Positions 23,803 through 36,775 are shown, numbered from the stretch's first letter. The stretch is DNA of 64,000 nucleotides from Cunninghamella blakesleeana (GCA_017871115.1 JAFCIZ010000001.1:4631501-4695500); one strand, 5' to 3'. Notes: a model not told the origin generated them from the letters alone. Translations and numbers: made by a program.

Positions 23803-24636
23803 TTAATCTAATTTGTCAGAGGTACGTTTTCTTTTAAAAGAGAGAAAATCATTGGGAACAGTCAAGGCTTCGTTCGGTTCAATTTTAGTAGTCGAATCAA
23901 CCATTTCAATTTGATGGTAAGTCTGTAAGGTTTTTCTAAAAGCTTTTTGAATAGCATGAATTTTGGTAGCATCACGAGTATAAATTCGTATCACTACTTC
24001 TTGAAATTGAGATGGAATCATAAAGGATACATGATGTTTAGGAATAGTGAATGATTCTATATAAAGGAGAAATGCATATAAATAAAATTAATTTATTTTC
24101 CTTTTCCTCATTGATTATTATTTCGTATTACTATTATTATTATTATGTTTTACCATTGTCATTGAACTTTGAAAAAAATCGAATAGAGTCTACCGGATTA
24201 CGATCTTGCATAGCATAATTAATTTTTCCTTGAGAGACAATCACATCATCTTCTGTTAAATGGTCATTATCGTGTTGATGAGAAATAATTTCTTGAGGTG
24301 ACAACATATCCTTTGTAATTTTATTGACAAGTTCAGGTGGAATTAAATATTCATCTACAAATTTATAAAGCTGTCTTGTACGTAATCTTTTCATGATGGA
24401 TCTTGCTTTTAATAATTCAGGTGATTTAGAACGTTCAATAGCACGCAGGATATCATCTGTTAAATTTAAATAATCTTCTGGGTGTTCCACTGCTGAAGAA
24501 ATACCTAAATAAGGGTCTGCTGCTAATAAAGCATCCGTAATCATTAATTCTACAGCTTTGCCAACACGGTGTGTATAAATTCTTTTAAATAAACTGTATC
24601 TTGTATGAAACATTTCATATAAATTATAGACTTCCT

Positions 24637-24676
<40 letters not shown>

Positions 24677-25878
24677 TAAAAAAAAAAGGAAATGTGTAAA
24701 CATTAGTTTAATATAATGTTATAAAAAGAGACTATGAGAAATACACGCGTATATGTATATTATCTCTATTTACCTTGTGGTGATAACATATTTCATTGTT
24801 AATTACTCTACTATACAATAAAAGACGTTTGGCATCATAAGAAGATCTTAACCCTAAATTCTGCGCATCCCGCTCAATGTAATCGTATTTATCAACATCT
24901 ACACTGTTTTTTTTATTACTGACAATATCGAATAAAAATCCACGATCCATATATTTACTATTTTTAAAAGAGAGAAAAGGAAAATGGGAAATCTAATTTT
25001 AAATCCTAATATCTATTTGTTTATATATTTTCTGTATATATATTTATCTTACCTTTGAGATCTTGGTGTTCCATCAATTAAATCTTTAATAAGATTTGTA
25101 TGTTCTGATTCAATATCAATATGATTATCATCGATTAAATACTCTAGCATCATTTCCGAAGCTTTTTCATGCGTCCATTGGAATCCTGGTCTAAAATAAA
25201 TAATATATAAAATAATATTAATAAATCATATATTAGCATCGTCTTATTTGTAGATTATTTAAACAATTTTTATATATACCTTGCTTTGGGTATAAACTCG
25301 TTATCAAAAACATGACTAAACGGACCATGACCTTATAATATATTAATGATAATATTCTTATTAATATTTACGTATAAAAATAAAAAGATGATTTTTTTAT
25401 GACGGATGATTGTTTTACCTAAATCATGACATAATCTATCATGAAGTATAAAAAGAATAAAGTAAAAAAAAAAAAATATTATTATTATTATTTATTCTTT
25501 TTAGACATACTATTATTATTATTGTTATTACCCTGCCAGTTTAACACACTTAATTTCATCTTTAGTGATATCTAGTTCTGGTTGTTCTTTTGCAAAACGT
25601 TCAATCAAAGATCCAGCTAAAAAAGAAACACCTATACTATGCTCAAATCTGTTATGACTTCCACCAGGAAATACAAAATAAGCTGCGCCAAGTTGCTTTA
25701 AATCCCTTAAACGTTGGAACTGTACGGTGTCAATAAAAGAAACAGTGTATTGATCGAGTTGAATATGACCATGGACATCATCATTGATCACTTTATACTC
25801 ATCATAAAAATGACCAGAACTAGTTCTTTCTTGCTTATTTATATTTGTATCATATAGTTTAACGATATCGTTCGCCAT
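23803..25878 (-). CDS. SAMHD1: SAMHD1-like HD-domain dNTP triphosphohydrolase
   Basis: Seven exons. Exon 1 (25532-25878) has GSHNRFEHSIGVSFLAG with the first metal-binding His. Exon 2 is a 17-nt microexon (25419-25435) that encodes most of LCHDLG, the HD metal motif. Exon 3 gives HGPFSHVFDNEF, and later exons give PGFQWTHEKASEMML, FLFDIVSNKKNSVDVDKYDY and LYEMFHTRYSLFKRIYTHRV, following human SAMHD1 block by block. It should hydrolyse dNTPs to deoxynucleosides and triphosphate, controlling nucleotide pools. There is no SAM domain at the N terminus. The basic C terminus (SFKRKRTSDKLD) may be a nuclear signal. Confidence 0.93.
25419..25435 (-). other. 17-nt microexon (SAMHD1 exon 2)
   Basis: ATTATGTCATGATTTAG sits between a TAG acceptor and a GTAAAAC donor. 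It completes a Gly codon on the left and starts one on the right, giving G-LCHDL-G. Confidence 0.85.
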
Positions 25879-26596
25879 AATATATTATATTTGATATTAT
25901 TATTATTATTATTAATAAGTAAGCGAAAGTGAAAGAAAGAAGTAGAAAAAAAATCTCCCGGAATTTTAAATTTTTTTTAAAAAAAATTATGCCTTATATA
26001 TTTATTATATTCATATTAATAAAAAAAAAAAAGACTTTGGTATAGTATATATCGAATATAGAACGCATATTTAAGACTTCACTTTTTTTTCTTTTCTTTT
26101 TTCGGATAAAGAAAAAAAAAAAAAAAAAGAAAATATGTAACTAATAAACGTGATATATTTTTTTTTTTTCAAAAAAAATATAATAATTGTCGCACAAACA
26201 TATTTGGTCTCGACTATTTATATATAAATAACATATGAAACTCTTTTTTATTATTGTTGTTATTACGATCATTTGTATATAAACATAGTACGAGTATTAA
26301 ACAGAGTTGTAATAAAGAAGCAATACTATTATTATAATAATATAGTAATAAATAAATAGGTATAGGTAAAGTATAATATAGAAAAATAATTGTTTTAAAT
26401 TTTATAATGGCTTGGCTCAAGCGCTTTGAGAATATTTAAATAAAAAATTTAAACTTTTTTTTTATTTCACATTTTCCTTTCTTTCTTTTTCTTCCCATAT
26501 TTTATTATATTAATATAAATATATGTATGTACACTTTTGTATATATATATATATAACAGCAACAACCAACAATCGTTAGTAGTAAACACATAAAAT
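25879..26596. other. Divergent promoter region, SAMHD1 / peroxin
   Basis: Contains a T8A8 block (25971-25986) near the SAMHD1 start, further A/T runs and a (TA)n run near 26541-26554. A minus frame at 26214-26420 is low complexity and not annotated. Confidence 0.5.
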
Positions 26597-28027
26597 ATGG
26601 ACCATATGGAAAATATTAGTCAACACATATTAAGTTGGAATAAAACAAAACAACAAAAAAATAATAATAATCATATACCATTAAGTATTATAAGTTGGTA
26701 TATTGTTTGTCAATATTATCAAGTAATATTAACTTATATAGTACCTTTAATACCATTATTATATTACTGTTATACTTCCAAAAAAGCACACCACTTATAT
26801 TTATTCGATACACTTCAACAAAAAGTCATTCACTTTTTAAACAGATTACGTACATGGTATATTAGCCAATATCCTCCACACTTGTTTTTAATAGGACTTT
26901 ATAGTTATATTGGATGGGTTACTTTACATCAATTTTTACCAACAAGATGGATTATCATGTTTATAGGTTATTTCTCTTATTACCTTTCACTACCCTCTTC
27001 ATCCTCTTTATATCATCAAATTTCTCAACATAAAGATATTCAAACTTTAAAACAATTTTTTCTACCTCCTTTATTGATTTCTAGCGAACACTTGATTCAA
27101 AGAGCTTTACAATATCAACAAAAATACATGGTATACACTTTGGACCATGCCTCCACTGTCAATACTATTTCTGATCCTTTTACGTTTACCATTTATGAAA
27201 ATCAACGACAGTTTCCTTTTATCAATACATGGCACCCTTTCACTTTACCCTTTGAAAGAAAGCAATGGACAGATGAATACCACCATACAGTGTTATCAAA
27301 AGATCAATTTGTTTTACCTTCTCCTGTACAATTACAAGATCAGTCAATGAAAAAAGTGTGGACTTGGGTGTGGGTTGATTCTGATTGGAAAAAGAATGAT
27401 TGGGTGGATGGGAATTTCTTTTGGGCAACACTATCATCATCTTCTACTTCCACCTCTTTATTAGATTCTTTTTTTAAAACTAGAAAAAGACAATGGTCTC
27501 GTAAAGCTATATTGGAATATACAGCAATGCCTTTGAATGCTACATTGTCATCTTCTGCTGATTCTATTAAGTCTGAAGCTTCCACTATATCTAATGTTTC
27601 TTCAGTCATTAATACAACTATGTTTATTAAAAATGATCATTCTACTACTACTTTTAAACATCATCATCAACAACAAGAAGAAGAAGAAAAAGAAAAAGAA
27701 GAGCAACATCTTAATATTGCTCATCATCAACATAAGGACAATAAAATACTAAAAAATATGAAAATTTCTTTATCAACAACAACATCAGCAACTTCACCTA
27801 CTTCACCTACTTCGCCTACTTCACCTACCAGTTCTTTTTTCTTCATGTCACCAACCAAACCATCTCATTCATCTGTTAGTTTAGTCGACCAAAAATACCA
27901 ATCAAATGATAGTCAAACCAGTTTATTCTCAACTAAAACTACTTCTTCACCCATCTCTCCAAAAAGATCCACTTCTAAATCCAACCGTCGTCAAGCTGTT
28001 TGGAAAAGCATTATTAAAAATCCATAA
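26597..28027 (+). CDS. Peroxisomal membrane peroxin (Pex28-32/Pex24 type, dysferlin-like domain)
   Basis: Intronless, 476 aa. Hydrophobic segments lie in the first 130 residues (YQVILTYIVPLIPLLYYCY, LFLIGLYSYIGWVTL, WIIMFIGYFSYYL). The centre has the DysF pattern FTIYENQRQFPF, then WTDEY, then KVWTWVWVDSDWKKNDWVDG and FFKTRKRQWSRKAIL, matching fungal integral peroxisomal membrane peroxins. The C-terminal third is disordered, with a run of Thr-Ser-Pro repeats (about residues 400-413). Family members control peroxisome size, number and contact with the ER; that role is inferred. Confidence 0.78.
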   Translation: MDHMENISQHILSWNKTKQQKNNNNHIPLSIISWYIVCQYYQVILTYIVPLIPLLYYCYTSKKAHHLYLFDTLQQKVIHFLNRLRTWYISQYPPHLFLIGLYSYIGWVTLHQFLPTRWIIMFIGYFSYYLSLPSSSSLYHQISQHKDIQTLKQFFLPPLLISSEHLIQRALQYQQKYMVYTLDHASTVNTISDPFTFTIYENQRQFPFINTWHPFTLPFERKQWTDEYHHTVLSKDQFVLPSPVQLQDQSMKKVWTWVWVDSDWKKNDWVDGNFFWATLSSSSTSTSLLDSFFKTRKRQWSRKAILEYTAMPLNATLSSSADSIKSEASTISNVSSVINTTMFIKNDHSTTTFKHHHQQQEEEEKEKEEQHLNIAHHQHKDNKILKNMKISLSTTTSATSPTSPTSPTSPTSSFFFMSPTKPSHSSVSLVDQKYQSNDSQTSLFSTKTTSSPISPKRSTSKSNRRQAVWKSIIKNP

Positions 28028-28328
28028 AATATAAAAATAAATAACAAAAAAATGAGAGAGAAAAAAAGTATATAATCTCTTTTTTTTTTTCTCTATTACT
28101 ATCTTATTATAGCTAATTTTTACTTAACTACAATTAAAATGAATAAACATATAAATAACATTTCCTCCAATCCGCACGTGAAGCTTATCTGACATTTTCC
28201 TTTTTTTAAAAAAAATTACAAATACGCCAAAACAAATATGCGAACATATTCCTTTTTATACTTTTTTTTTGTCGTTTTTTTTTTTTTTTTAATTTCTTTT
28301 GCTTAATAATAATAATAACAATAGCATC
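28028..28328. other. Short intergenic region before nitronate monooxygenase
   Basis: Contains a T7A8 block (28201-28215) and a poly-T run (about 28274-28292). Nothing else is seen. Confidence 0.5.
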
Positions 28329-29796
<1,468 letters not shown>

Positions 29797-29918
29797 ATAA
29801 TATAGTTATAAAAAAAATGATACACACGTCATTTTTTTTTTATTTCTATGCATTTTTTCATAAATAATAATACTAATAATACTAATAATAATAACAGTAT
29901 AAAATGGGGGAATATTTA

Positions 29919-30058
29919 TTATACTAATCCATCATATAAACTTAAAGCTTGTACAATTGTTGGGTCTTTCTTTGATCCTTCTTTAAATTCATCCATACTT
30001 AATTGTCCATCATTATCCTAAATAAATAAATAAAAAGAATAAAAAATAATGAGTAAAT

Positions 30059-30100
<42 letters not shown>

Positions 30101-30942
30101 AAGATAATTGATTCATTATTGGTATTAATATTATTACCGTATCCATTAAATTAAATATCTTATTCACACGCTTTTCAGGAGTATCCTCATCAGGCGGCAA
30201 TTTAACCATACTACCCACCATTTTATAAATGGCATCCACTATGTGAAACATTTCTTCTTTACTTATAAATCCATCGTTATCTATATCATATAGCTTTTTT
30301 TTAAATAAAAAAAATTATAAGCGCATATTATATAAGTTAGCATAATTCGATTTGGTATATTTGTCAGTAGCTTTCTTTCTTTTTTTTTTTTTTTTTACTT
30401 GAAATGCCCCTAAAATATAGATAGTAATTATAATAATTACATAAAAATGAGTAAATATATATATCAAATAATAGAATTTTTTTTCTTCTCTTTCTTCTTC
30501 CTTTGTATTATATCTTACATAATAATTTTTCATCGATTCTACCACGACTTGTTACCGATAAAGCCACTATAAATTCTTTAAAGTCTATTGTACCGTTTTT
30601 ATCACCATCAAATACATTAAATACATAATCCGCAAATCGTGAAGGGTCACCAAAAGGAAAGAATTGTTTATATATTTTTTGAAATTCAGTTTTATCTAAT
30701 AAGCCGGAAGGACAATCTTTTAAAAATCCTTTATACCATTGTTGTAATTCCTTTTTATCAACTACATGTTATAAAATATATTCAATATAATAAAATAAGT
30801 ATTAAAATAAACTGGAGATGTATATACACTATTTAAATGGGAGAAAGTAAGAGGGCTGGTTTTTTTTATAAAACTTACAATAAGTACATTTTTGAAGTTC
30901 ACTTAGTTGATCTGGGTTCAATTTACTTTGAGCTTTACCCAT
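29919..30942 (-). CDS. NCS1: Neuronal calcium sensor 1 / frequenin
   Basis: Five exons: 30879-30942, 30519-30761, 30399-30409 (11 nt), 30138-30293 and 29919-30017. Together they give 190 aa, the usual length of this family. The N terminus [10 protein letters not shown] has Gly2 for myristoylation. EF1 is degenerate (KDCPSG), while EF2 ([12 protein letters not shown]), EF3 ([12 protein letters not shown]) and EF4 ([12 protein letters not shown]) keep Ca-binding residues. [15 protein letters not shown] and the C-terminal [12 protein letters not shown] are nearly identical to animal NCS-1. In fungi it activates PI 4-kinase and calcium tolerance; that is from the family. Confidence 0.97.
30399..30409 (-). 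other. 11-nt microexon (NCS1 exon 3)
   Basis: GGGCATTTCAA lies between a TTTTAG acceptor and a GTAAAA donor. With the T left by exon 2 it encodes W-A-F-Q just before EF-hand 3, the conserved WAF(K/Q)LYD stretch. Confidence 0.88.
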
Positions 30943-31785
30943 AGTTTATATTATAATGTTATCAAATATTTATTATTTAATAAAAGATGTGATTTTTTTA
31001 ATGGTTTATTGTTAAAAAAAAAAAAGTAAAGGAAGGAAAAAAAAAAAGATTTGGAAATTCAAATTTTTATCTTTATTTTTATTTGACTCCGACTTTTCAC
31101 CAAGTGAATTTTCTCTATAAATGTTAATTATCTATAAATATTTTACACTATTTTAAACGTAGTACTTTTTTAATTTATTTTATTTTTACTGTTGTAAATT
31201 GGTATATATAATAAAACAATATATTTAAGCAAGTATATATTAGTATATTTATTATATTTATTATATTTATTATTATTCTCTAAGTAAATGAAACATATCG
31301 GTAAAAAGGGAAAAAATATAAAATTCTTCTTGATTTGAACAATATTTACCTAGTTCATACTATTTTTCTACTCTATGTATACGTATATATATATTTTTTT
31401 ATATATTTTGATTTATTATATATATATATATATATATATAGATGAATATAAATATATCAATATAAAAATTGCATGAATAAATTTTGATTGTGCAAGAGTT
31501 TGAACAAGTTCAAAACAGTATTATAAAATAAAGTGTTAAAAAAAAAAAAAGAGTTAGAGTGACAAAAAAGTGAGATTTTTTTTTTTTGGGTTGAATTGAG
31601 AGTGAAGGTAAGTGGGGTGTGTGTGTGTGGGGGAATCAATGAATAAACAATACGAATAATAAAGAATAAATACTAAATCATTATAATAGTAAATAATAAT
31701 AATAAAAAAATAAAAAGTATATAGTGATAATATTAATAAAAATAGTAATAAAATAATAAAAATAATAAAAATAATATATTTATAT

Positions 31786-31819
<34 letters not shown>

Positions 31820-31870
31820 CATATATATATTTATATATATACATATATATACAGATATAGATATATATAT
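30943..31870. other. Intergenic region upstream of NCS1, downstream of RAS
   Basis: Contains the minus-strand element ACTTGGTGA (31097-31105), GT/TG-rich sequence (31616-31632) and several TA runs (31422-31441, 31786-31865). No gene is seen. Confidence 0.5.
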
Positions 31871-32893
31871 TTAAAGGATTAAACATTTTGTTTTTTTATC
31901 TTTCTTTGGTTTAGATTTTGTTCCAGCACGTAAACCTTCACGTTGAGCTCGAATTGTTTTAACTACTTGATAAAAGGATCTTTCGACATTGACACAAGTT
32001 TTTGCAGATGTTTCAATAAAATCACAACCAAGTCTTTTAGCCATAGCATATCCTTCTTCTCTGTGGACATCTCTTTCAGTAACTTTGTCACATTTATTTC
32101 CAACTAACATTAAAGGTACATTGTCGACATCTTTTACTCGGAATATTTGATCTCTAAATCTTTCAATTCTTTCAAATGTTGATCGAGATGTAATAGAATA
32201 AACTAATAAAAATCCTTCACCGTCTCTTATCCATTGATCACGAAGTGCAGTATATTCCTCTATTTATTATCAAAATATATGAAGAAAAAAAATGTAAATA
32301 TAATATATATATATATATTTATTATTTTATTTATCTATTACCTTGACCAGCAGTATCTAACACTTCTAAAACACAAGGTTGATCATCAATAACAACTTGT
32401 TTTCTATAAGAATCTTCAATAGTAGGATCATATGTCTATATATATATATATAATAAAAGAAAAAAAGTAAAGAAAAAAAAAATTATCAATAATTTGAATA
32501 TAAAAAAAAACAAGCTTTTTTTTTTTAAAAAAAAAAAAAAATATTTATAATTACCTCTATTGGAAATAAATATTAGTTGTTGGGTAATAAAAAATAGATA
32601 GTAGAATAATAATATAAAAAAAGATGAATATTCAATTAGTTACTTTAACAATAAACCACTGTTCTATTTATATTTATATTTACCAACAAAGTGATTTAAA
32701 CAAAGTTGGATAGTTAAAGCAGTCTATTCATTGGTAATATAAAAGAGAAGAGAAAAAGTTTAATACATCATATTTATTAACAAAACTGCTCTCATGTTGC
32801 TTATTAATATATTATAAATTATATTATGTATTTTATTGTTTTTACTTTTCCAACACCACCATCACCTAAAACGACTAACTTATAGAGCATCAT
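31871..32893 (-). CDS. RAS: Ras-family small GTPase (RasB/Mucor-Ras-like)
   Basis: Five exons: 32846-32893, 32684-32723, 32555-32556 (2 nt), 32342-32435 and 31871-32259. The total of 573 nt encodes 190 aa. Motifs: P-loop [15 protein letters not shown], effector region [19 protein letters not shown], switch [22 protein letters not shown] and ETSAKT for guanine binding. The C-terminal tail is Lys-rich ([11 protein letters not shown]) and ends CLIL; Leu at the last position favours geranylgeranylation. It should be a membrane-bound switch for growth or morphogenesis. The frame is open only if the 2-nt exon is included. The alternative start at the second Met (32890) is equally possible. Confidence 0.95.
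32555..32556 (-). other. 2-nt microexon (RAS exon 3)
   Basis: Minus strand reads ATTTCCAATAG|AG|GTAATTATA. Exon 2 ends GTT-G and the following exon starts ACA-TAT-GAT. Only insertion of AG restores GAG (Glu) and the conserved [16 protein letters not shown] branch-point-like sequence lies about 15 nt before the acceptor. Confidence 0.8.
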
Positions 32894-33185
32894 CTTGTAT
32901 AAATTATAAATAAAAGCCTAAATAAAGTATATAAAAAGGAAGTGGGATATAAAAAAATATATGGGAAATAAAGAAAAAGGAAGAAAAAAGAGAAAAAAAA
33001 ATGGATTTTAAAAAAAAGGGAGGGAAAAAATAAAATTCATCGTGTAACAGACACCATGAAAAAAAAAAAAAAATTGAAAAATCGTCACCAAGTTGTATAA
33101 AATAAAAGAATAAAAATACAAAATAAAAAATAAAAATTATCAGTTTGACCTTTCTTTATTTCTTTTACTTTTTATATATAGATGT

Positions 33186-33188
<3 letters not shown>

Positions 33189-33238
<50 letters not shown>

Positions 33239-33283
33239 ATATATGTGTATGTGTGTATTTATGTCACAATTCTATTCAATTCC

Positions 33284-33322
<39 letters not shown>
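33189..33322. repeat. TA/TG microsatellites
   Basis: Two long (TA)n blocks separated by (TG)n-containing sequence and a unique spacer of about 40 bp. Confidence 0.9.
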
Positions 33323-33325
<3 letters not shown>

Positions 33326-34144
33326 CATGTATATATAAACTTACCTAGTCTATTTAATATAAAAAAAATAAAGAAATAAGGATAATAATAATAAAAAAGA
33401 GTTGGTTTATAAAATAAAAACTCTATTAAACTATTATAAAAAAAGGAGAATAGGAATGGGAGAAAAAAAAAAAGGTTTTTTCAAAGGAGAAAGATAAGAA
33501 AAAGAAAAGAAAAAGAAAAAAAAAGAGAAAAACCCAAGTGAATAAAAAAATTTTTTTTTCTCTTCTCTTTTTTTTTTTTTGGTGCGTAACTGCTGAGAAA
33601 CAAAAAAGAAGTAATAACAATAAAATTAATTGGGATAATTGCTTAATACTATAATAATATGTTGACTTAAAAAAAGAAAAAAATATTTCCTAAGCATGCT
33701 CACACAGACTTACAAAAAAAGACTCCACTTGAACACACGCACATAAGACCATTACGCATGAGATAAAGCTTTTTTTTTTAAGATGCCGAAAGCAGCCAAA
33801 AAACATTGAGGATTTTCAAAGTAAAACGTGTCTAAAATAAGAAACACTATTCTCAGTTTATTTTATACAAGTATAGACAATATAAATTATGATGAATTGT
33901 AAATAAAATCATCTTTTTTAAAAAGATATGTAAATATGTGTGTGTATGTGTGTATATATGTGTGTGTGTGTTTATGTATGTTTATATACGTTTATATATG
34001 TTTATATATATATTTGTACAAGTTTATATATATATATATATATAAAATAAATAGTAATAAAAAAAAAAACTACGGCTTGGTCAAAATGAATGGCAATATA
34101 CCATTTTAGGTACAAACTCTTTTGGTTCAAAGTATAAGAAAAAG

Positions 34145-34170
34145 GAAATTCATTGAGAGTAATGAATTTC
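34145..34170. repeat. 10-bp perfect inverted repeat
   Basis: GAAATTCATT, then the 6-nt loop GAGAGT, then AATGAATTTC. It could fold as a hairpin; role unknown. Confidence 0.7.
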
Positions 34171-34422
34171 GTGCAACATTAAGTTTAGTATTGGTATTTA
34201 AACATTTTCTATAATAAATCTTATATTATTATAATAATAAAAATAAACCATTGACTTATTTCTTTTAATATATATATATGTGTGTGTGTGTGTGTTTATG
34301 TTTCATATAAATATAAATGTGCGGGAAAAAAAAAAGGAAAATGGATTGATGACAATCATATAATTATAATAATAATTATTATTGTTTTATATAAAACTAT
34401 ATTATATAGAAAAGGATCATGT

Positions 34423-34453
<31 letters not shown>

Positions 34454-34681
34454 TATAGAAAAAAATAAAATAAAAAAAGTAATAATAATAATAATAATAA
34501 TAAACAATAAAAACAAAATAAAAGGTTCAAGTAATAAATAATAAATGTAGTAAAAGTAATAATAAAATAATAGTAATAGTAATAGTAATAGTAATAATAA
34601 TAATAATAGTAATAATAATAATAATAATAGTAATAACGATTATAAAAGTATTTGTTTTTTCATTTTTTTCATCTTTTTTTT

Positions 34682-36035
34682 TTAAGCAGCTAATACCATA
34701 TTCTTTACACCTTTAGGAGTTTTGTCATCATTTAAATGTTTAGAGTTATAACGTAAAGCAGACATGAGATTCGAGGCACTTGAATCATTAGGTATATTTA
34801 ATACGTTAATGGTTTGAATCATTTTTACTGAATTTTTAATATTAATGGGAGACTGTTTTGTAAAGACACCATTAGGATCAATATGGTCATATAAAATAAT
34901 CGTTACCACCATAACCTTTAAACAAAAAGCAGATACTTCGGGACGTTGTGTTTTCTTTTTATGTACTGTATAAAAGCAAGTGGACCATACAGCAGCTAAG
35001 CATTCCCCGACCCCCTTTTGTAGTCGATTCTTTTTAACATAGTCTGTTGTTGTATCAATTACACATTTTAACATTGGCGTTGGATAAGCAATAAATAATG
35101 AGATACGGTTGGCTTGATCGTCTTCTACCATGGCATTTCTTAAATCTGATACTTGGTCATTGGATAATGTACTATATCTTCCTCTTTGTAACATTCTTCG
35201 ATAATATGAAAAATCATTTTGAAGGGTTGGGTTACGCATCTATTTAATATAAAAAGGAAAAAAAGAAAAAAAGAAAAAAAAAAACTCCATCAATTTATCA
35301 TGTGGATGTATATAGGTTTTTTATTTCACTAGTTTTTACCTTTAAATGATCAAATTCAAATACAAAATCAAGTACATCAGCAAATAACTTGGTTAAGCCT
35401 TGATGTGTTTGAAGATTTTTATTTACATCACCTTGACATAATACGTTTAATAATTTTGGTATGCCCTTTTCTATAAATATAAAGTTTAATATTAAAAAAA
35501 AAAAAGGAGATTATTAAAAAAAAAAAAAAGCTTTTTTTTTTCATATTATATTTTCAAAACTTATTTAATATCATTAATAATATTAAAACTTACGAAGATT
35601 GTCAGCATATTCATATATTTCTCTCAACATATCAACAGTTGGCAAAACAGCTTCCCAAGCTATGTTTTCATTTTCTTCGGTAGGTGATGCTATAGCATTT
35701 CGGATGACATCCGAAGATGGTTGATATTTTTCTAATAATTTTAATAATGTTTGTGTTGGCTCAACTAATATGGCTGCTAATTCATGATATAATGTTAATT
35801 CGTCTGAACCTGGTGAAGCACCTATGGTAATATTATAATTATTGTTGTTTATTTATTTATTTATTTTTTTTTTAAAAAAAAAAAAAAATAGGTAAATAAG
35901 AGCTAATTTTTTTGTAAACGATATTCATATTATTCTTATTAATTATCATTATTTACTTTCAATATCAAAGCCAAGTTCTGGTACTAATACGTCGTTATTT
36001 CGTATACTGTTTAAGCTTGTTAAAAGTTGACCCAT
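34682..36035 (-). CDS. CYRI: CYRI/FAM49 (CYFIP-related Rac1 interactor) homologue
   Basis: Four exons: about 35957-36035, 35595-35829, 35342-35472 and 34682-35239, giving roughly 330 aa against 324 in human FAM49B. The N terminus MGQLLTSLN keeps Gly2 for myristoylation. The last exon follows the family closely: MRNPTLQNDFSYYRRMLQRG, ANRISLFIAYPTPMLKCVID, SAFCLKVMVVTIILYDHIDP, ALRYNSKHLNDDKTPKGVKN. SYYRR contains the Arg pair that binds active Rac1 in animal CYRI-B. In animals and amoebae CYRI buffers Rac1 and opposes SCAR/WAVE-driven actin protrusion. Its role in a walled fungus is unknown. Confidence 0.92.
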
Positions 36036-36775
36036 TGTTATTATATGTTATTGTGTGTGTATATATATATATATTACTCTATAATAAAATAAAAAATATC
36101 GAATTGTTACTATTAATAAACTATTTTATATAAATATGTATTGTAACTATTTTTTAATATAAAATAATATATATAATCATGATATTATTATTTTACCTTT
36201 TTTTTTTAAAAAAAAAAATATAGGATATTAGTTTTATTATGTACTTTAAAATAAACGTTTCAATAAAAACGAGTACTCTTATTATTATTATTAGAAAGGT
36301 TTAAATAGTAATTACAATAGATAAATAAAAAAGGAAAGGGAAGGGGTATTTTATGATACTTTTAGGTTTTTTCTTCTTCGTCTTTTATATTGTATTATAA
36401 AAAAGAATAGGAAAGGAAAAGAGGAAAAAGAAAGAGAAAAAAGAAACTAAAAGGGTTTTTTCTTTTTTCTCTCTTTGTTAAAGTGAAAAGATGTTGAAAA
36501 AGGGAAAAGGAAAGTGAGAGAAAAGAGAGAGAGAAAAAAAAAAAAAAAGGAAAAAGGAAAAGGAGAAAAAAAAAAAAATAAAATAAAAAATAAATAATAG
36601 TCCAACACTTGATGATTTTCAACCGGACAAAATTTTTTATATTTTAAATTTTTTAATGTGTCACCATAAGTAACCGTAAGTGAAATTAATGAAACAATAC
36701 AAAAATAGGGAAAAATAATATAACAGTAATCATCGATCGATCTACGCTTTTTTTTCTTTTTTAAACATAAATTAA

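Larger units (their letters stand above)
32894..34681. other. Long microsatellite-rich intergenic region upstream of RAS
   Basis: 1.8 kb with (TA)n(TG)n composite runs at 33189-33260 and 33288-33322, TG-rich runs near 33935-33980 and 34277-34296, and (TAA)n runs near 34480-34640. It also holds a minus-strand ACTTGGTGA element (33085-33093) and a 10-bp inverted repeat (34145-34170). Frames in it translate only as YIYIYI or similar and are not genes. Confidence 0.6.

Noticed and set aside
32344..32732. Ras as a pseudogene because exons 2 and 4 join out of frame
   Set aside because: A 2-nt exon with its own acceptor and donor restores the frame and the conserved residue exactly, and all other Ras motifs are intact.
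33145..33379. Two overlapping frames with long YIYIYI stretches
   Set aside because: They are translations of TA/TG microsatellites with no conserved content.
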